DNA of 35,515 nucleotides from positions 1 through 35,515 of the forward strand of contig CAOKNO010000025.1 in NCBI GenBank assembly GCA_948470065.1. The letters run 5' to 3'. Shown here in pieces: positions 8,450 to 17,073 of the stretch (positions are counted from its first letter, which is position 1; each line of letters starts with the position of its first letter). Source of the DNA: an uncultured Eubacterium sp. Lineage in GTDB: Bacteria; Bacillota; Clostridia; Lachnospirales; Lachnospiraceae. A model generated the notes under the pieces. That model did no database searches. It was given only the letters and a program-made list of their open reading frames with translations, and was not told the origin of the DNA. Both the position numbers and the translations under genes were made by a program.

Positions 8450-9241
8450 TTAGATCTCACCTAACGCCTGTAACGCTTCCTCCTCTAAAACCACATCATA
8501 ATGTTCTTCAAAATAAGCCCTAACCGCAGAGGAAAACCGTTCCTGGTGCGCATATTCCGCTAAAATATTGCACACCTTGTTATACTCTTCCGGCGTATGA
8601 TCGCTCTTACTGAGCACAAGGTAATACTTCCTGCTGACGGGGTTTTTGTACAACGCATTGGCTCCATTGTAATAGCCTTTCAAAACACGTGCCAGGCGGC
8701 TTACATGATCCAGGCTGTCAAAAACAAATAACCTCGTAAGATCCAAGGATACCGTATTCTCTTCCTCCTGGATTTTCTTACGGATTGCCTCTTCCAAAGG
8801 AATGAAATCCCCTTCTTTTTTACCAGCAACCACTTTCTTCGCCTCTTCCTTAATCTTCCGGAACAAATCTAAGATATCGTCTGCCCCAGCCGAATCAAAC
8901 ACCTTATCGCCCTCTTCCCCAACGATCTCGTCCCGGTCGTCGTCCTCGGCCTCCCCTGGCGCGAACTGGGAAAAACGGGTATCCAGCTCCTCTGGGTACT
9001 CCACCTTGGTGATAATCAGTATAATCATATCTGAGGACAACGGGATCGCTTCAATCATCAGCGGGATATCTTCCGCATCAAACCCAAATTCATAAGCAGC
9101 CTGCTGCATCATCTCACGGAAGAGCTCTTTCGCTTTCTCCGTCCCATATGCCAGCTCGCTCAGCTTAAGCTGCCGATCCGCCAAATCTTCCCTGGTAAGC
9201 GTACAACGAATCTGTTTATTGCTTATTTTCTCTATTTTCAT
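8450..9241 (-). CDS. mecA: Adaptor protein MecA
   Basis: A 263-residue adaptor that hands substrate proteins to the ClpC-ClpP protease. The N-terminus MKIEKISNKQIRCTLTREDL is typical of MecA and forms the substrate-binding domain (about residues 1-75). A long acidic, low-complexity linker follows (about 85-150, EAEDDDRDE), and the C-terminal ClpC-binding domain starts near 155 (LFVFDSLDHVSRLA, NALYKN, YYLVLSKSDH). In B. subtilis it targets ComK and Spo0A pathways; here the client is unknown. An AAAGGATG ribosome site lies 7 bp before the ATG. It is a single gene with its own terminator. Confidence 0.93.
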   Translation of the reverse strand: MKIEKISNKQIRCTLTREDLADRQLKLSELAYGTEKAKELFREMMQQAAYEFGFDAEDIPLMIEAIPLSSDMIILIITKVEYPEELDTRFSQFAPGEAEDDDRDEIVGEEGDKVFDSAGADDILDLFRKIKEEAKKVVAGKKEGDFIPLEEAIRKKIQEEENTVSLDLTRLFVFDSLDHVSRLARVLKGYYNGANALYKNPVSRKYYLVLSKSDHTPEEYNKVCNILAEYAHQERFSSAVRAYFEEHYDVVLEEEALQALGEI

Positions 9242-9343
9242 ATGACCACATCCTTTTTCATAAATGCTGCGTCAGGAATCATTACCTTCTCCATATAGCA
9301 TCCCATCCCTATATACTATGAAAGAACCAGGAATGCCGTACAA

Positions 9344-9385
9344 GTGGATCGTAAGATCCACAGCTATTTTGCTTACATTCTGTAA
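9344..9385. promoter_or_regulatory. Two dyads upstream of mecA
   Basis: GTGGATC-GTAA-GATCCAC (9344-9361) is a perfect 7 bp palindrome and TTACATTCTGTAA (9373-9385) is a 5 bp dyad. They lie 100-145 bp before the mecA start. They could be operators or leader hairpins; no regulator can be named. Confidence 0.3.
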
Positions 9386-9497
9386 ACAGCTACTATCCGT
9401 AAACAAAGTATATTACATATCCTTGCCTTTCGTCAAGTCGAACTCCCTTCCATTTTCTAAAAAAAATATTAATTTTCTAAAAACTTCCCAAAAGCCA

Positions 9498-9526
9498 TTG
9501 AATTGGTAATATTTGTATGCTATAAC
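9498..9526 (+). promoter_or_regulatory. Orphan sigma-A-like promoter pointing into a gene-free stretch
   Basis: TTGAAT (9498-9503), a 17 bp spacer and TATAAC (9521-9526) face right. No credible coding sequence follows on the plus strand before the ferredoxin gene, which has its own promoter. Confidence 0.5.
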
Positions 9527-10041
9527 TGAACCATGGATGCCAACAATTCTTACAGACATCTCGGAACATAGGGCCATAGGACGCCACAAGGCATCCGGCA
9601 TCCTGTTACCAACATCCCCTATGCCCTTATTCCAACACAAGCGCCGGGACTCCCCGGACATGGAACCCCTGATATCCCAACAAGCATTCCACAAGCCCTG
9701 CATCCAAGGGCATACGCAAACGGTACGGCCTGCGGCGCATACCGGACCGTCAGGCTCCTAGGCATACCCACAATAAAACAATAAAACTGTGCTGGCAGTT
9801 TATGGGCGTTGCCCCATACTTCGGGAAGAGGAAAAAGATCCGGGTATCCCCTTGGGTTCCTGGGTCCACGGCAATGCCGCGGCGTATCGGCCAGAATGCT
9901 CCCTTTGTATCACAGGATATCAAGGCTTCCACTTATCAACACAGCCCCACATAGGAACGGCTAGAAAGGAGGAATCATCTATCAATTAACTAGATAAAAC
10001 ATATGGCGGGAGCCTTATCCACAGATCCGGATGTTCATCCA
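9527..10041 (+). other. Gene-free stretch, possible non-coding RNA
   Basis: No plausible protein is seen on either strand. Downstream of the orphan promoter several helices can be drawn: ATAGGGCCATAGG with CCTATGCCCT (within 9560-9640), CCGGG/CCCGG near 9653, and AAACTG/CAGTTT at 9784-9801. A good AAAGGAGG occurs near 9966 but no start codon follows at usable distance. The folds do not match 6S RNA, tmRNA, RNase P or SRP RNA signatures that I know. Confidence 0.25.
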
Positions 10042-10085
10042 TAAGAAGAAGGCTGCTGCGGCCGGACGCACCCGTACCGCAGCAA
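10042..10085 (-). terminator. Probable terminator after the DUF1858 gene
   Basis: On the minus strand TGCTGCGG pairs with CCGCAGCA around a GC-rich loop, followed by CCTTCTTCTT. It starts about 20 bp past the stop codon. Confidence 0.6.
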
Positions 10086-10103
10086 CCTGTCTTTGCAGAT
10101 GGC

Positions 10104-10304
10104 TTATTTTGCTAAGAACTGATTGATCCTGTCTACCAATGCGTCTGGCTCAATCCCATGTACCATCGCAGCCTCCGCAATGGTTTCCATCTGGGAAGAC
10201 GGGCATCCCAGACAGTGCATTCCGATTTCCAACAAAACCGGAGCAATATTTTCATCAATCTGCAGCAATTCGCCAATCATGGTATCCTTTGTCACCTGTG
10301 CCAT
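10104..10304 (-). CDS. DUF1858 domain protein (hybrid-cluster-associated redox disulfide type)
   Basis: A 66-residue cytoplasmic protein consisting of one DUF1858 domain. The family signature is the GMHCLGCP segment with C31 and C34, thought to form a redox-active disulfide; members are often found near hybrid-cluster proteins. A specific reaction is not established. The start at 10304 follows GGAGG with 8 bp spacing; the longer frame starting at 10337 runs through that ribosome site and is rejected. It is divergent from a ferredoxin gene, which may hint at a shared redox role, but no shared regulator site was identified. Confidence 0.85.
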   Translation of the reverse strand: MAQVTKDTMIGELLQIDENIAPVLLEIGMHCLGCPSSQMETIAEAAMVHGIEPDALVDRINQFLAK

Positions 10305-10483
10305 TTTTACGACCTCCTCGTATCCTGATATCTTCATCCCTACTACTTACAGTATGGACAACCGCTGTTATTATAATACCATTCCGCCAATTATGCAACG
10401 TTTTCTTTTCCGATACGGCCAGCGCGCAATCTTTTGGGCGCAATGGGCGCTTATGTGAAATGATTGGGAAACTTAAATTTTAC

Positions 10484-10512
10484 TTGTAATCATCAGGCAT
10501 TTGTATTAAAAT
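10484..10512 (+). promoter_or_regulatory. Sigma-A promoter for the ferredoxin gene
   Basis: TTGTAA (10484-10489), a 17 bp spacer and TAAAAT (10507-10512). A small CCATCC/GGATGG hairpin lies in the leader near 10525-10540. Confidence 0.7.
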
Positions 10513-10597
10513 AAGTTTCAGGGTGATCCATCCTTGGATGGAAGCCTACAGAACTATTTAATACTTATCATTATATTTAAAAAAGGAGGAATTGAGA

Positions 10598-10768
10598 ATG
10601 GCATACGTAATCACAGACGCTTGTGTAAGCTGTGGGACATGCGAAGGCGAATGTCCAGTAGGTGCAATCTCCGCTGGCGATGGCAAATATGAAATCGCTG
10701 CTGATACCTGCATCGACTGCGGTACATGTGCAGGCTCTTGCCCAACAGGTGCAATTGAGCAGGGCTAA
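10598..10768 (+). CDS. 2[4Fe-4S] ferredoxin
   Basis: A 56-residue clostridial-type ferredoxin, the small soluble electron carrier for enzymes such as pyruvate:ferredoxin oxidoreductase, hydrogenase and Bcd-Etf. Two complete cluster motifs are visible: C9-x2-C12-x2-C15-x3-C19-P and C38-x2-C41-x2-C44-x3-C48-P. The two halves are near-duplicates, as usual. A strong AAAAGGAGGA ribosome site precedes the ATG, with a clear promoter and terminator, so it is a monocistronic and probably highly expressed gene. The family is certain. Confidence 0.97.
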   Translation: MAYVITDACVSCGTCEGECPVGAISAGDGKYEIAADTCIDCGTCAGSCPTGAIEQG

Positions 10769-10801
10769 TCCCTACACTTCATTTTATTTATTTACTTACT
10801 T

Positions 10802-10867
10802 AATAACAAAACACCCGCCAAAAAAATAAAATCAAACCAAATACACCCTCATGGGTGTTTTGTTATT
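10802..10867. terminator. Ferredoxin terminator with two alternative hairpins
   Basis: A perfect 15 bp inverted repeat, AATAACAAAACACCC (10802-10816) and its complement (10853-10867), encloses an A-rich loop. A shorter ACACCC-TCAT-GGGTGT hairpin uses the same right arm. TTTTGTTATTT follows on the plus strand, and on the minus strand T-rich sequence follows the short hairpin. Confidence 0.8.
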
Positions 10868-10874
10868 TCCAGCC

Positions 10875-10915
10875 AAAAAGCCGGTATCCATGCCTAAATC
10901 GCAGATACCGGCTTT
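10875..10915 (-). terminator. Intrinsic terminator after the MerR-like gene
   Basis: AAAGCCGGTATC and GATACCGGCTTT form a perfect 12 bp stem with a 15 nt loop; on the minus strand it ends in CTTTTTGG. It starts 18 bp beyond the stop codon. Confidence 0.85.
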
Positions 10916-10933
10916 CCTTATAAAACGGGCAAG

Positions 10934-11572
10934 CTATACCGTTAAGTTCGGGTTCAGCTTCTTCTCCTTCCCTAATGATTTCTTGCTGTTTTTCTCCTTT
11001 TCTTTTTTCTCCTTCTTTTCCCTGTGGAACCTCCGCCCTTTCTGGTGGGTGCGTATGGCCTCGTCCAGCTTCCGGAACCTTTCTTCTTCCGCCGCGTCTT
11101 GTTCACGCATCAGGTAGTTCATTTCCTTTAAGACACGTTCGCCTACCTGGATCCCGACTTCCTTCCCCAGTTCCTGGTTATTTTCCTCCATTGCGCGTTT
11201 CACAATGGTTGTCATCATCGCCTGGAACTGCTCCAGCTTTACGGTATTCGATGCCGGGGCGTCCTGCTTGTGCTGCAAGGCCCTCTGTTCTGGCTCATAA
11301 TATTCATGCCCCATCTGCATCATATACTCCTCCGATGGCTGCGCGTGCTCGCTATTATGTATCATCATGCGAATGGCTTTCAACTGGTAACCCTGTTCCT
11401 TCCATTCCTTTATCTTCTGGAACTGCGCTATATTTTCTTCTGTATAATAGCGGTGCCCCATCTCATTACGTGGGATCATAAGTTCTAATTCTTCTTCCCA
11501 ATAACGCAAGACATGAGATTCAACATTCACAATGTTTGCCGCGTCCGAAATCATATAGCGTACGTTTTCCAC
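10934..11572 (-). CDS. MerR-type DNA-binding protein with coiled-coil, Lys-rich tail
   Basis: A 212-residue protein. Residues 5-73 form a MerR-like winged helix (ISDAANIVNV, HVLRYWEEEL, NEMGHRYYTEENI, LKAIRMMI). The middle is linker, residues about 105-180 are a predicted coiled coil with EERFRKLDEAI, and the last 35 residues are very basic (EKKEKKEKEK). The architecture recalls RacA/DUF3967-like proteins, where the HTH binds DNA and the coil mediates assembly, rather than effector-sensing MerR regulators; that comparison is inference. The start is GTG at 11572, seven bases from AAGGAGG; an overlapping ATG two bases upstream is out of frame and stops after seven codons. It follows dnaB but is separated by a terminator. 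Confidence 0.75.
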   Translation of the reverse strand: MENVRYMISDAANIVNVESHVLRYWEEELELMIPRNEMGHRYYTEENIAQFQKIKEWKEQGYQLKAIRMMIHNSEHAQPSEEYMMQMGHEYYEPEQRALQHKQDAPASNTVKLEQFQAMMTTIVKRAMEENNQELGKEVGIQVGERVLKEMNYLMREQDAAEEERFRKLDEAIRTHQKGRRFHREKKEKKEKEKNSKKSLGKEKKLNPNLTV

Positions 11573-11763
11573 ATTTTTACCTCCTTCTCGGAAAATTCTC
11601 CGGTTACTGGATTTGCCCTGCCTGCACTGGCTCTTGGCACGCCCAGGTTCTGGGAACGCCGTTTATTTTTATGCCAATTGCAGGCTTGTCCCTTTTACCT
11701 AATTCTATTGTAGCGATTTCCCCCTGTGGTTACAATCATTTTTCATCGTGAAATAGCGACAAG

Positions 11764-11803
11764 AAAAAACAGATACCTTCCTTTTGGGAAGAATATCTGT
11801 TTT
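11764..11803 (-). terminator. Intrinsic terminator after dnaB
   Basis: AAAACAGATA and TATCTGTTTT pair, with CTTCC/GGAAG continuing inside; on the minus strand TTTTTTCTTG follows. Confidence 0.85.
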
Positions 11804-11818
11804 CTTTTACAGGATATG

Positions 11819-13150
11819 CTAAGATTTTTCCATATTTGCAAACTTCGTGTACTGGGGCAGCCATACCAGGTTGACCGTCCCAATCGGACCGTTCCTCTGT
11901 TTTGCGATAATAACCTCCGCAATATTCTTATCCGGCGAATCCTTGTTGTAATAATCATCCCGGTAAAGAAACATTACGACGTCGGCATCCTGCTCGATTG
12001 CCCCGGATTCCCGCAGATCCGACAGGATCGGCCTGCGGTCCGTGCGCTGCTCCACCTGGCGGCTAAGCTGGGATAGCGCAATGACAGGCACCTTGAGCTC
12101 GCGCGCCAGCCCTTTCAGCGAACGGGAAATCTCTGAGATTTCCTGCTGCCTTGAATCATTCTTCCCAGTCCCGGACATAAGCTGCAAATAATCTATGATA
12201 ATCAGCTTCAGGTCGTGTTCTAGCTTGAACTTCCTGCATTTGGAACGCAATTCCGGGATCGAAATCCCTGGCGTATCGTCAATGATCAATTTAGAACGCC
12301 CGACGACGCCTACGCCTTCTATTAATTTCTCCCAGTCGGAATCCGCCAGGTTCCCCGAACGCAGAAGCTGCGCGTCTACACGGGATTCCAGGGAGAGCAG
12401 GCGGTTCACCAACTGTTCCTTCGACATTTCCAGGCTAAAGATCGCGGTGCACAAATCGCTGTGGAACGATACATATTGTGCAATGTTCAAGACAAAAGCC
12501 GTCTTCCCCATGGAAGGCCTCGCCGCAACCAGCACCAAATCCGAGGGCTGCATCCCCGCCGTGCGGTAATCCAGATCCACAAACCCAGTCGCTATCCCAG
12601 TCACATTCCCTTTCATCTTGCTAGCCTGCTCGATTTTCTCCAAAGCACGAAGCACCACGTCCTTGATCGGGACAAAATCGCTGCTGCCCCGCGTCTGGAG
12701 CAGATGGAAAATCTCCCGCTCCGTATCTGACAGTATCGTCTCTAGGCTCTCCCTGCCCAGATAGCACTGGTTGGCGATTTCCTCCGTCACCTTAATCAGC
12801 CTGCGCATCATTGCTTTTTCTTTTACAATATTGGCATAGTACTTGATATTCGCAGACGTAGGGACTGCCGCCACAAGCTCTCCGGCAAATTCCAGGCTGC
12901 TCACCTCCGCCGGGACGTCTTTTTCCCGCAGGCGGTTCTGTAGCATAACGAGATCCATGGGCTGCCCTTCATTCAACAGCTCTACCATTGCTTCAAACAA
13001 GATCCCATACTGCTGCTGGTAAAAATCCTCCCGGCTTAACATCTCAGAAGCCGCCATCAAGGCTTCCCTGTCCATAATCATAGAGCCTATGACAGACTGC
13101 TCCGCCTCTATATTATTCGGCATCACCCGCCGGATAAGAGCCTCTTCCAT
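11819..13150 (-). CDS. dnaB: Replicative DNA helicase DnaB (DnaC in Bacillus naming)
   Basis: A 443-residue hexameric 5'-3' helicase that unwinds DNA at the replication fork. The N-terminal primase-interacting domain (about residues 1-150, PNNIEAEQSVIGSMI) is followed by a RecA-like motor domain. Visible motifs are Walker A ARPSMGKT near residue 210, FSLEMSKEQL near 240, Walker B LIIIDYLQLM near 318, and the DNA-binding RESGAIEQDADVV region near 382. Length is normal and no intein or insertion is present. A GGAGG lies 5 bp before the ATG. It is the last gene of the gdpP-rplI-dnaB run, about 65 bp after rplI. Confidence 0.97.
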   Translation of the reverse strand: MEEALIRRVMPNNIEAEQSVIGSMIMDREALMAASEMLSREDFYQQQYGILFEAMVELLNEGQPMDLVMLQNRLREKDVPAEVSSLEFAGELVAAVPTSANIKYYANIVKEKAMMRRLIKVTEEIANQCYLGRESLETILSDTEREIFHLLQTRGSSDFVPIKDVVLRALEKIEQASKMKGNVTGIATGFVDLDYRTAGMQPSDLVLVAARPSMGKTAFVLNIAQYVSFHSDLCTAIFSLEMSKEQLVNRLLSLESRVDAQLLRSGNLADSDWEKLIEGVGVVGRSKLIIDDTPGISIPELRSKCRKFKLEHDLKLIIIDYLQLMSGTGKNDSRQQEISEISRSLKGLARELKVPVIALSQLSRQVEQRTDRRPILSDLRESGAIEQDADVVMFLYRDDYYNKDSPDKNIAEVIIAKQRNGPIGTVNLVWLPQYTKFANMEKS

Positions 13151-13214
13151 AAAAACCTCCTGTCTGCCTTACATGCTGCCTGGCCAAACGGCGGCGTCCT
13201 CTTCTCCAAAACGC

Positions 13215-13664
13215 CTATTCCCCTACTACCTTCACCTTTAACGTGCCCGTTACCTTCGGATGGAACTTAATCGCAACCTCGTGCACGCCAAGCGTCTTTA
13301 AGCTGCCTTCCGGAAGCTGCATTTTCTTCTTATCCAGCTCCATCTGGATCTGTTCCTTCGCAGCCGCTGCGATTTCCTTCGACGACACGGAACCAAACGT
13401 CCTGCCGCCTTCGCCTGTTTTGAGGGTAACTGTCACTTCCTTATGGGAAACCTCTTCTGCAAGCGCCTCCGCTGCTTCTAACGCTTCTTTTGCCATCTTC
13501 TCTTCGTGCTTGTTCTTCAGCTTCAGATCATTCAGGTTCTTCTTGTTCGCTTCTACGCCAAGCTTTTTGGGCAGGATTAAATTCCTGGCATACCCATCGT
13601 TGACTTTTACGATATCCCCTTTTTTGCCCAGGGATTTTACATCTTCTAACAATATTACTTCCAT
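13215..13664 (-). CDS. rplI: Ribosomal protein bL9
   Basis: A 149-residue protein of the large subunit at the base of the L1 stalk, binding 23S rRNA. The N-terminal domain has the L9 signature ([26 protein letters not shown], given here only as residues 3-28, with key G13/K14/G16 and the YARN end), followed by the long connecting helix and the C-terminal domain with [11 protein letters not shown] near residue 127. It lies 23 bp after gdpP and shares its transcript. The nearest Shine-Dalgarno match, AAAGGA, is spaced unusually far (about 12 bases), so translational coupling to gdpP is plausible. Confidence 0.96.
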   Translation of the reverse strand: MEVILLEDVKSLGKKGDIVKVNDGYARNLILPKKLGVEANKKNLNDLKLKNKHEEKMAKEALEAAEALAEEVSHKEVTVTLKTGEGGRTFGSVSSKEIAAAAKEQIQMELDKKKMQLPEGSLKTLGVHEVAIKFHPKVTGTLKVKVVGE

Positions 13665-13687
13665 CGCTTTGCACCATTCCTTTCTTG

Positions 13688-15745
13688 TTACACTTCGATA
13701 TCCCCTTCTTCTAACATCTGGTCCAGGGTCTCTTGGATCTTATACTTCGCTTCACGCACGGTACAATCCTTCATCTGGGCGCCAGCCACATTCAGATGGC
13801 CTCCGCCGCCCAGACGTTCCATAATAAGCTGCACATTGATCTCATCAATGGAACGGGAACTGATATAAATCTTCTCGTTGTATTCCGTAAGCACAAAGGA
13901 CGCCTTAATCCCGACGATGTTCAGCAGCTCGTTGGCTGCCTGCGCCCCGGCAATCGTAGGGCTTTCTACGCTGCTGTCTGCCGGGCAGACGGAAATGGCA
14001 AACGCCCCACGGTAAACCTCTGCATGACGGACAGCCTCCGCCCTGGCCTTATACGCCGCCATATCGTCCCGCAGCAGCTTACGCACCCTAGTCACCTCCG
14101 CGCCGCAGCGGCGCAGATATGCCGCCGCTTCAAAGGTCCTGACCCCTGTTTTTGTCATAAAGTTATTGGTATCAATCAGGATCCCAGCATAAATGCTGTC
14201 CGCTTCGTTGGCTTTCAGATGGATATTTTCATTAAAATACTGCAGCACCTCCGCCACCATCTCACACGTCGAGGATGCATACGTTTCGATATAGGAAAGC
14301 ACCGCATTGTCAATGACTTCACTGCTCTGCCTGTGATGGTCAAATACCACGATCGTCTTCGTCCGTTTTAAAAGTTCCGGGCATTCCGTATAATTGGGCC
14401 GGTTGGTATCTACGACCACCAGCACGCTTTGGTAATCGCATTGCTCCAGCGCCTTCTCCCCAGGAAGGAACATATCTGGCGGATAGCCCTTTTCTTCTGT
14501 AAAACACTCTTTCATCGGACGAAGGGAAGATGTGACGTCATTTAATACAATATGCGCCTTCTTCCCCAGCACCTGCGCTGCACAGTAAATGCCAATGGAG
14601 GCTCCAAACGCATCCATATCGCTAATGCTGTGCCCCATAATAAAGACCTGATCCCTACTCTCCATAATATCGCGCAGGGCATGTGCCTTGACACGCGCCT
14701 TGACACGCGTCATCTTCTCTACCTGATGGGATTTCCCGCCAAAATACGATATCTTCTCCCCATCCTTTATCACGACCTGATCGCCGCCCCTGCCTAGGGC
14801 GAGGTCTATCGCCATCCGGGAATACTCGTATTTCTGCGCATAGCTGGCGCCGCTAACCCCAACGCCAATGCTTAAGGTAACCGCCATCTCGTTCCCGACC
14901 TTAATGGTCTTGACCTCCTCTAAGATACTGAACTTATCTTTTTCCAGTTCTGCCAGATACTTATGCTTAAACACCACATAGTATTTGTCTTTTTCCATCT
15001 TCTTGATAATGCTGTCGCGTTCCGAAAAATATTTGCTTACCTTCCGGTCCACAAGCGCCACCAGCAAGGAACGCTTCACCTCTTCAATACTGTCTAAGGC
15101 CTCTTCATAATTATCGATATAGATCAATACGGATACTAGCTGCAGATCCTGGTTCTCCTTAATATAATTCTGGAGTTCTGTTTCATCGAATAGATACAAG
15201 CTCATCAAATATTGATCCTTACGTTCCAAATCAATCAGTCCGTTTTCTGTTTCCTGCGCATCAAAATAGATCTTCTCTGCGCTCACCCGGTAAGACCGTT
15301 CCTTCCACGCAATCTGGATGCTCTTCCTCTCGTCCTCCTCTTTCTCTAACCACTCCCTTGTGACAGAGGGAAAAATACTTGTCACCGACTTATGGTAACG
15401 CCTGTCCTTCTCCGTAATCTCTGAAAAAGCTTCATTCATCCACAATACCTTACTGTTATAATCCAGTAGCGCATATGGAACCTCAAACTCATTCAGCAGC
15501 TTCTTCTGGACTAGCCCATACTGCGTAGCAAAATTGATCACTTCATTGCGTACTGCAGCCCTGCTGGCAATGCAGCATGCCAGTGCAATCATAAAATACA
15601 GGATCGCAAAAATGGTCACACAGATCCCTGCCTTCCGATCCAGATAATACAAAGGCACATCCAGCAATACAATGATCATAGTTAACATCAGCGGCCAGTA
15701 TGTGTAAATGCCCATCCGTGCCCCTGCGTAGTTCTTTTTCTTCAT
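13688..15745 (-). CDS. gdpP: Cyclic-di-AMP phosphodiesterase GdpP (DHH/DHHA1)
   Basis: A 685-residue membrane enzyme that hydrolyses cyclic di-AMP to pApA, controlling potassium and osmolyte balance and cell-wall stress. Two transmembrane helices occupy about residues 12-58, then a degenerate PAS domain, a degenerate GGDEF domain (GRGGDQVVI in place of GGDEF), and the catalytic DHH domain with [11 protein letters not shown] (D376, D378) and DHH at 469-471. The DHHA1 end carries [12 protein letters not shown]. The start at 15745 follows AGGAGAGG; the longer in-frame extension to 15874 crosses the rpsR terminator and is rejected. The gdpP-rplI-dnaB order is common in Firmicutes. Confidence 0.95.
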   Translation of the reverse strand: MKKKNYAGARMGIYTYWPLMLTMIIVLLDVPLYYLDRKAGICVTIFAILYFMIALACCIASRAAVRNEVINFATQYGLVQKKLLNEFEVPYALLDYNSKVLWMNEAFSEITEKDRRYHKSVTSIFPSVTREWLEKEEDERKSIQIAWKERSYRVSAEKIYFDAQETENGLIDLERKDQYLMSLYLFDETELQNYIKENQDLQLVSVLIYIDNYEEALDSIEEVKRSLLVALVDRKVSKYFSERDSIIKKMEKDKYYVVFKHKYLAELEKDKFSILEEVKTIKVGNEMAVTLSIGVGVSGASYAQKYEYSRMAIDLALGRGGDQVVIKDGEKISYFGGKSHQVEKMTRVKARVKAHALRDIMESRDQVFIMGHSISDMDAFGASIGIYCAAQVLGKKAHIVLNDVTSSLRPMKECFTEEKGYPPDMFLPGEKALEQCDYQSVLVVVDTNRPNYTECPELLKRTKTIVVFDHHRQSSEVIDNAVLSYIETYASSTCEMVAEVLQYFNENIHLKANEADSIYAGILIDTNNFMTKTGVRTFEAAAYLRRCGAEVTRVRKLLRDDMAAYKARAEAVRHAEVYRGAFAISVCPADSSVESPTIAGAQAANELLNIVGIKASFVLTEYNEKIYISSRSIDEINVQLIMERLGGGGHLNVAGAQMKDCTVREAKYKIQETLDQMLEEGDIEV

Positions 15746-15862
15746 CTGTCCTCTCCTACACCCTGCCGACATTGGCCTGTTATTTTCGTACTTTATGGAC
15801 AGTATAACATTTTTCACTGGTAAGTGAAAGCTTTTTCTGAATCCATGGAAAGGCAAATACGC

Positions 15863-15904
15863 CCAAAAACCCAAACAGCCCTTACAGGAACCTGTAAGGG
15901 CTGT
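15863..15904 (-). terminator. Intrinsic terminator after rpsR
   Basis: ACAGCCCTTACA and TGTAAGGGCTGT (within 15875-15904) form a perfect 12 bp stem with a GGAACC loop; TTTGGGTTTTTGG follows on the minus strand. It closes the rpsF-ssb-rpsR operon ahead of gdpP. Confidence 0.88.
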
Positions 15905-15917
15905 TATTACATAACTG

Positions 15918-16181
15918 TTAATCTGTTACATATGGCATCAAAGCAATATGCCTTGCACGCTTGATTGCAACCGTAAGCGCCCGCTGGTGCTTCGCGCAGT
16001 TCCCGGTAATCCTCCTCGGAAGGATCTTCCCCCGCTCGGAGATATATCTTTTTAACTTATTCGTGTCCTTGTAATCAATGACATTGTCTTTCCCACAAAA
16101 TACGCACACTTTCTTCCTTCTGCGTGTGCCGCCTCTTCTCTTCATAGGCGAATCGCTTCTATCATTTTTATTGTAAGCCAT
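15918..16181 (-). CDS. rpsR: Ribosomal protein bS18
   Basis: An 87-residue small-subunit protein that forms a heterodimer with S6 on 16S rRNA. The core carries [15 protein letters not shown] near residues 25-39 and the family signature [16 protein letters not shown] near 52-67. Two cysteines at the CxFC motif suggest the zinc-binding or C+ form. AGGAGG precedes the ATG. It is the third gene of the rpsF-ssb-rpsR operon, 27 bp after ssb. Confidence 0.97.
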   Translation of the reverse strand: MAYNKNDRSDSPMKRRGGTRRRKKVCVFCGKDNVIDYKDTNKLKRYISERGKILPRRITGNCAKHQRALTVAIKRARHIALMPYVTD

Positions 16182-16208
16182 GTTCCTTACCTCCTATCAC
16201 AATCCTAT

Positions 16209-16682
16209 CTAATTAAAGGGCAATTCATCGTCAATCCCATCCGGGATATTCATAAAACCATCTCCAACCGCTGCGCTTGGCTCCGGCTTCCCAGTAGGCG
16301 CAAACCCGCCTCCCTGGAACCCGCCAGCCTGGAAGCTGCCGGAATTGGCGTCACTGGCAGCCTTGCTCTCCGCAAATTCCTGATCCTCCACTACGACATC
16401 CGTGGTATAGACCTTCTGCCCTTCCTGGTTGGTATAGCTTCCGGTCTGGATCCTTCCAGTCACTACAATCTTAATGCCTTTATGGAAATACTTTTCTGCA
16501 AATTCACCGCTTTTGCCGAATGCAACACAGTTGATAAAATCCGCCGTCTGCTGATCGTTATCCCGCCGGAACCTACGGTCTACCGCTAAGGTATACCTTG
16601 CAACCGCAACCGCCTGCTCCCCTTGGGAATAGCGGACTTCTGGATCCCTGGTCAACCTGCCCATCAGTATTACCTTATTCAT
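16209..16682 (-). CDS. ssb: Single-stranded DNA-binding protein
   Basis: A 157-residue SSB. Residues 1-110 form the OB fold (MNKVILMGRLTRDPEVRYS, VARYTLAVDRRF, DFINCVAFGKSGEFAEKYF), followed by a Gly/Phe-rich flexible linker and the acidic tail DDELPFN, the tip that recruits replication and repair partners. It covers single-stranded DNA in replication and repair. It lies between rpsF and rpsR, 15 bp after rpsF, as in many Firmicutes, so its expression is tied to the ribosomal protein promoter. Confidence 0.97.
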   Translation of the reverse strand: MNKVILMGRLTRDPEVRYSQGEQAVAVARYTLAVDRRFRRDNDQQTADFINCVAFGKSGEFAEKYFHKGIKIVVTGRIQTGSYTNQEGQKVYTTDVVVEDQEFAESKAASDANSGSFQAGGFQGGGFAPTGKPEPSAAVGDGFMNIPDGIDDELPFN

Positions 16683-16697
16683 AATTATCGCCTCTTC

Positions 16698-17051
16698 CTA
16701 TTCTGCTTCCGTTTCCACTTCAGCTTCTGCCCTTGCCGCTGCTTCAACTTCCGCCTGCAATACTTTCGGATCTTGCTTCACACATAAGAAACGGAGCACA
16801 TTGTCCATAATGCGCAAACGCCGTTCAAGCTCTGCCGGGCAATCCGGCGCTGCATCAAACCGGATGAAGTAGTAGAAGCCTTCCCGCATCTTCTGGATCT
16901 CATATGCCAGCCTGCGCTTGCCCCACTCATCCACATCCGTAACCGTGCCGCCAAAACGCCCGATATACTCTTCTACCTTTTCAACAACCTTGGCTCTTGC
17001 CTCATCCTCAATCTTTGCGTTCAGAATCAGCGCTAATTCATATTTATTCAT
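16698..17051 (-). CDS. rpsF: Ribosomal protein bS6
   Basis: A 117-residue protein of the 30S platform that pairs with S18. It begins MNKYELALILNAKIEDE and shows DEWGKRRLAYEI near residue 44 and FYYFIRFDA near 61, ending in a Glu/Ala-rich tail. The ATG at 17051 is chosen because AAAGGAGG lies 10 bp upstream; the longer in-frame start at 17102 would run through the leader hairpin. It is the first gene of rpsF-ssb-rpsR, with its own sigma-A promoter and a candidate autoregulatory leader. Confidence 0.96.
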   Translation of the reverse strand: MNKYELALILNAKIEDEARAKVVEKVEEYIGRFGGTVTDVDEWGKRRLAYEIQKMREGFYYFIRFDAAPDCPAELERRLRIMDNVLRFLCVKQDPKVLQAEVEAAARAEAEVETEAE

Positions 17052-17073
17052 GCGCGTTGTACCTCCTTTTGGT

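Noticed and set aside
9413..9703. Minus-strand frame of 96 codons in the gene-free stretch near mecA
   Set aside because: No ribosome site, atypical composition, and it overlaps the orphan promoter and hairpins.
9527..9800. 6S RNA, tmRNA or RNase P RNA
   Set aside because: The expected conserved segments and overall closing helices of these RNAs were looked for and not seen.
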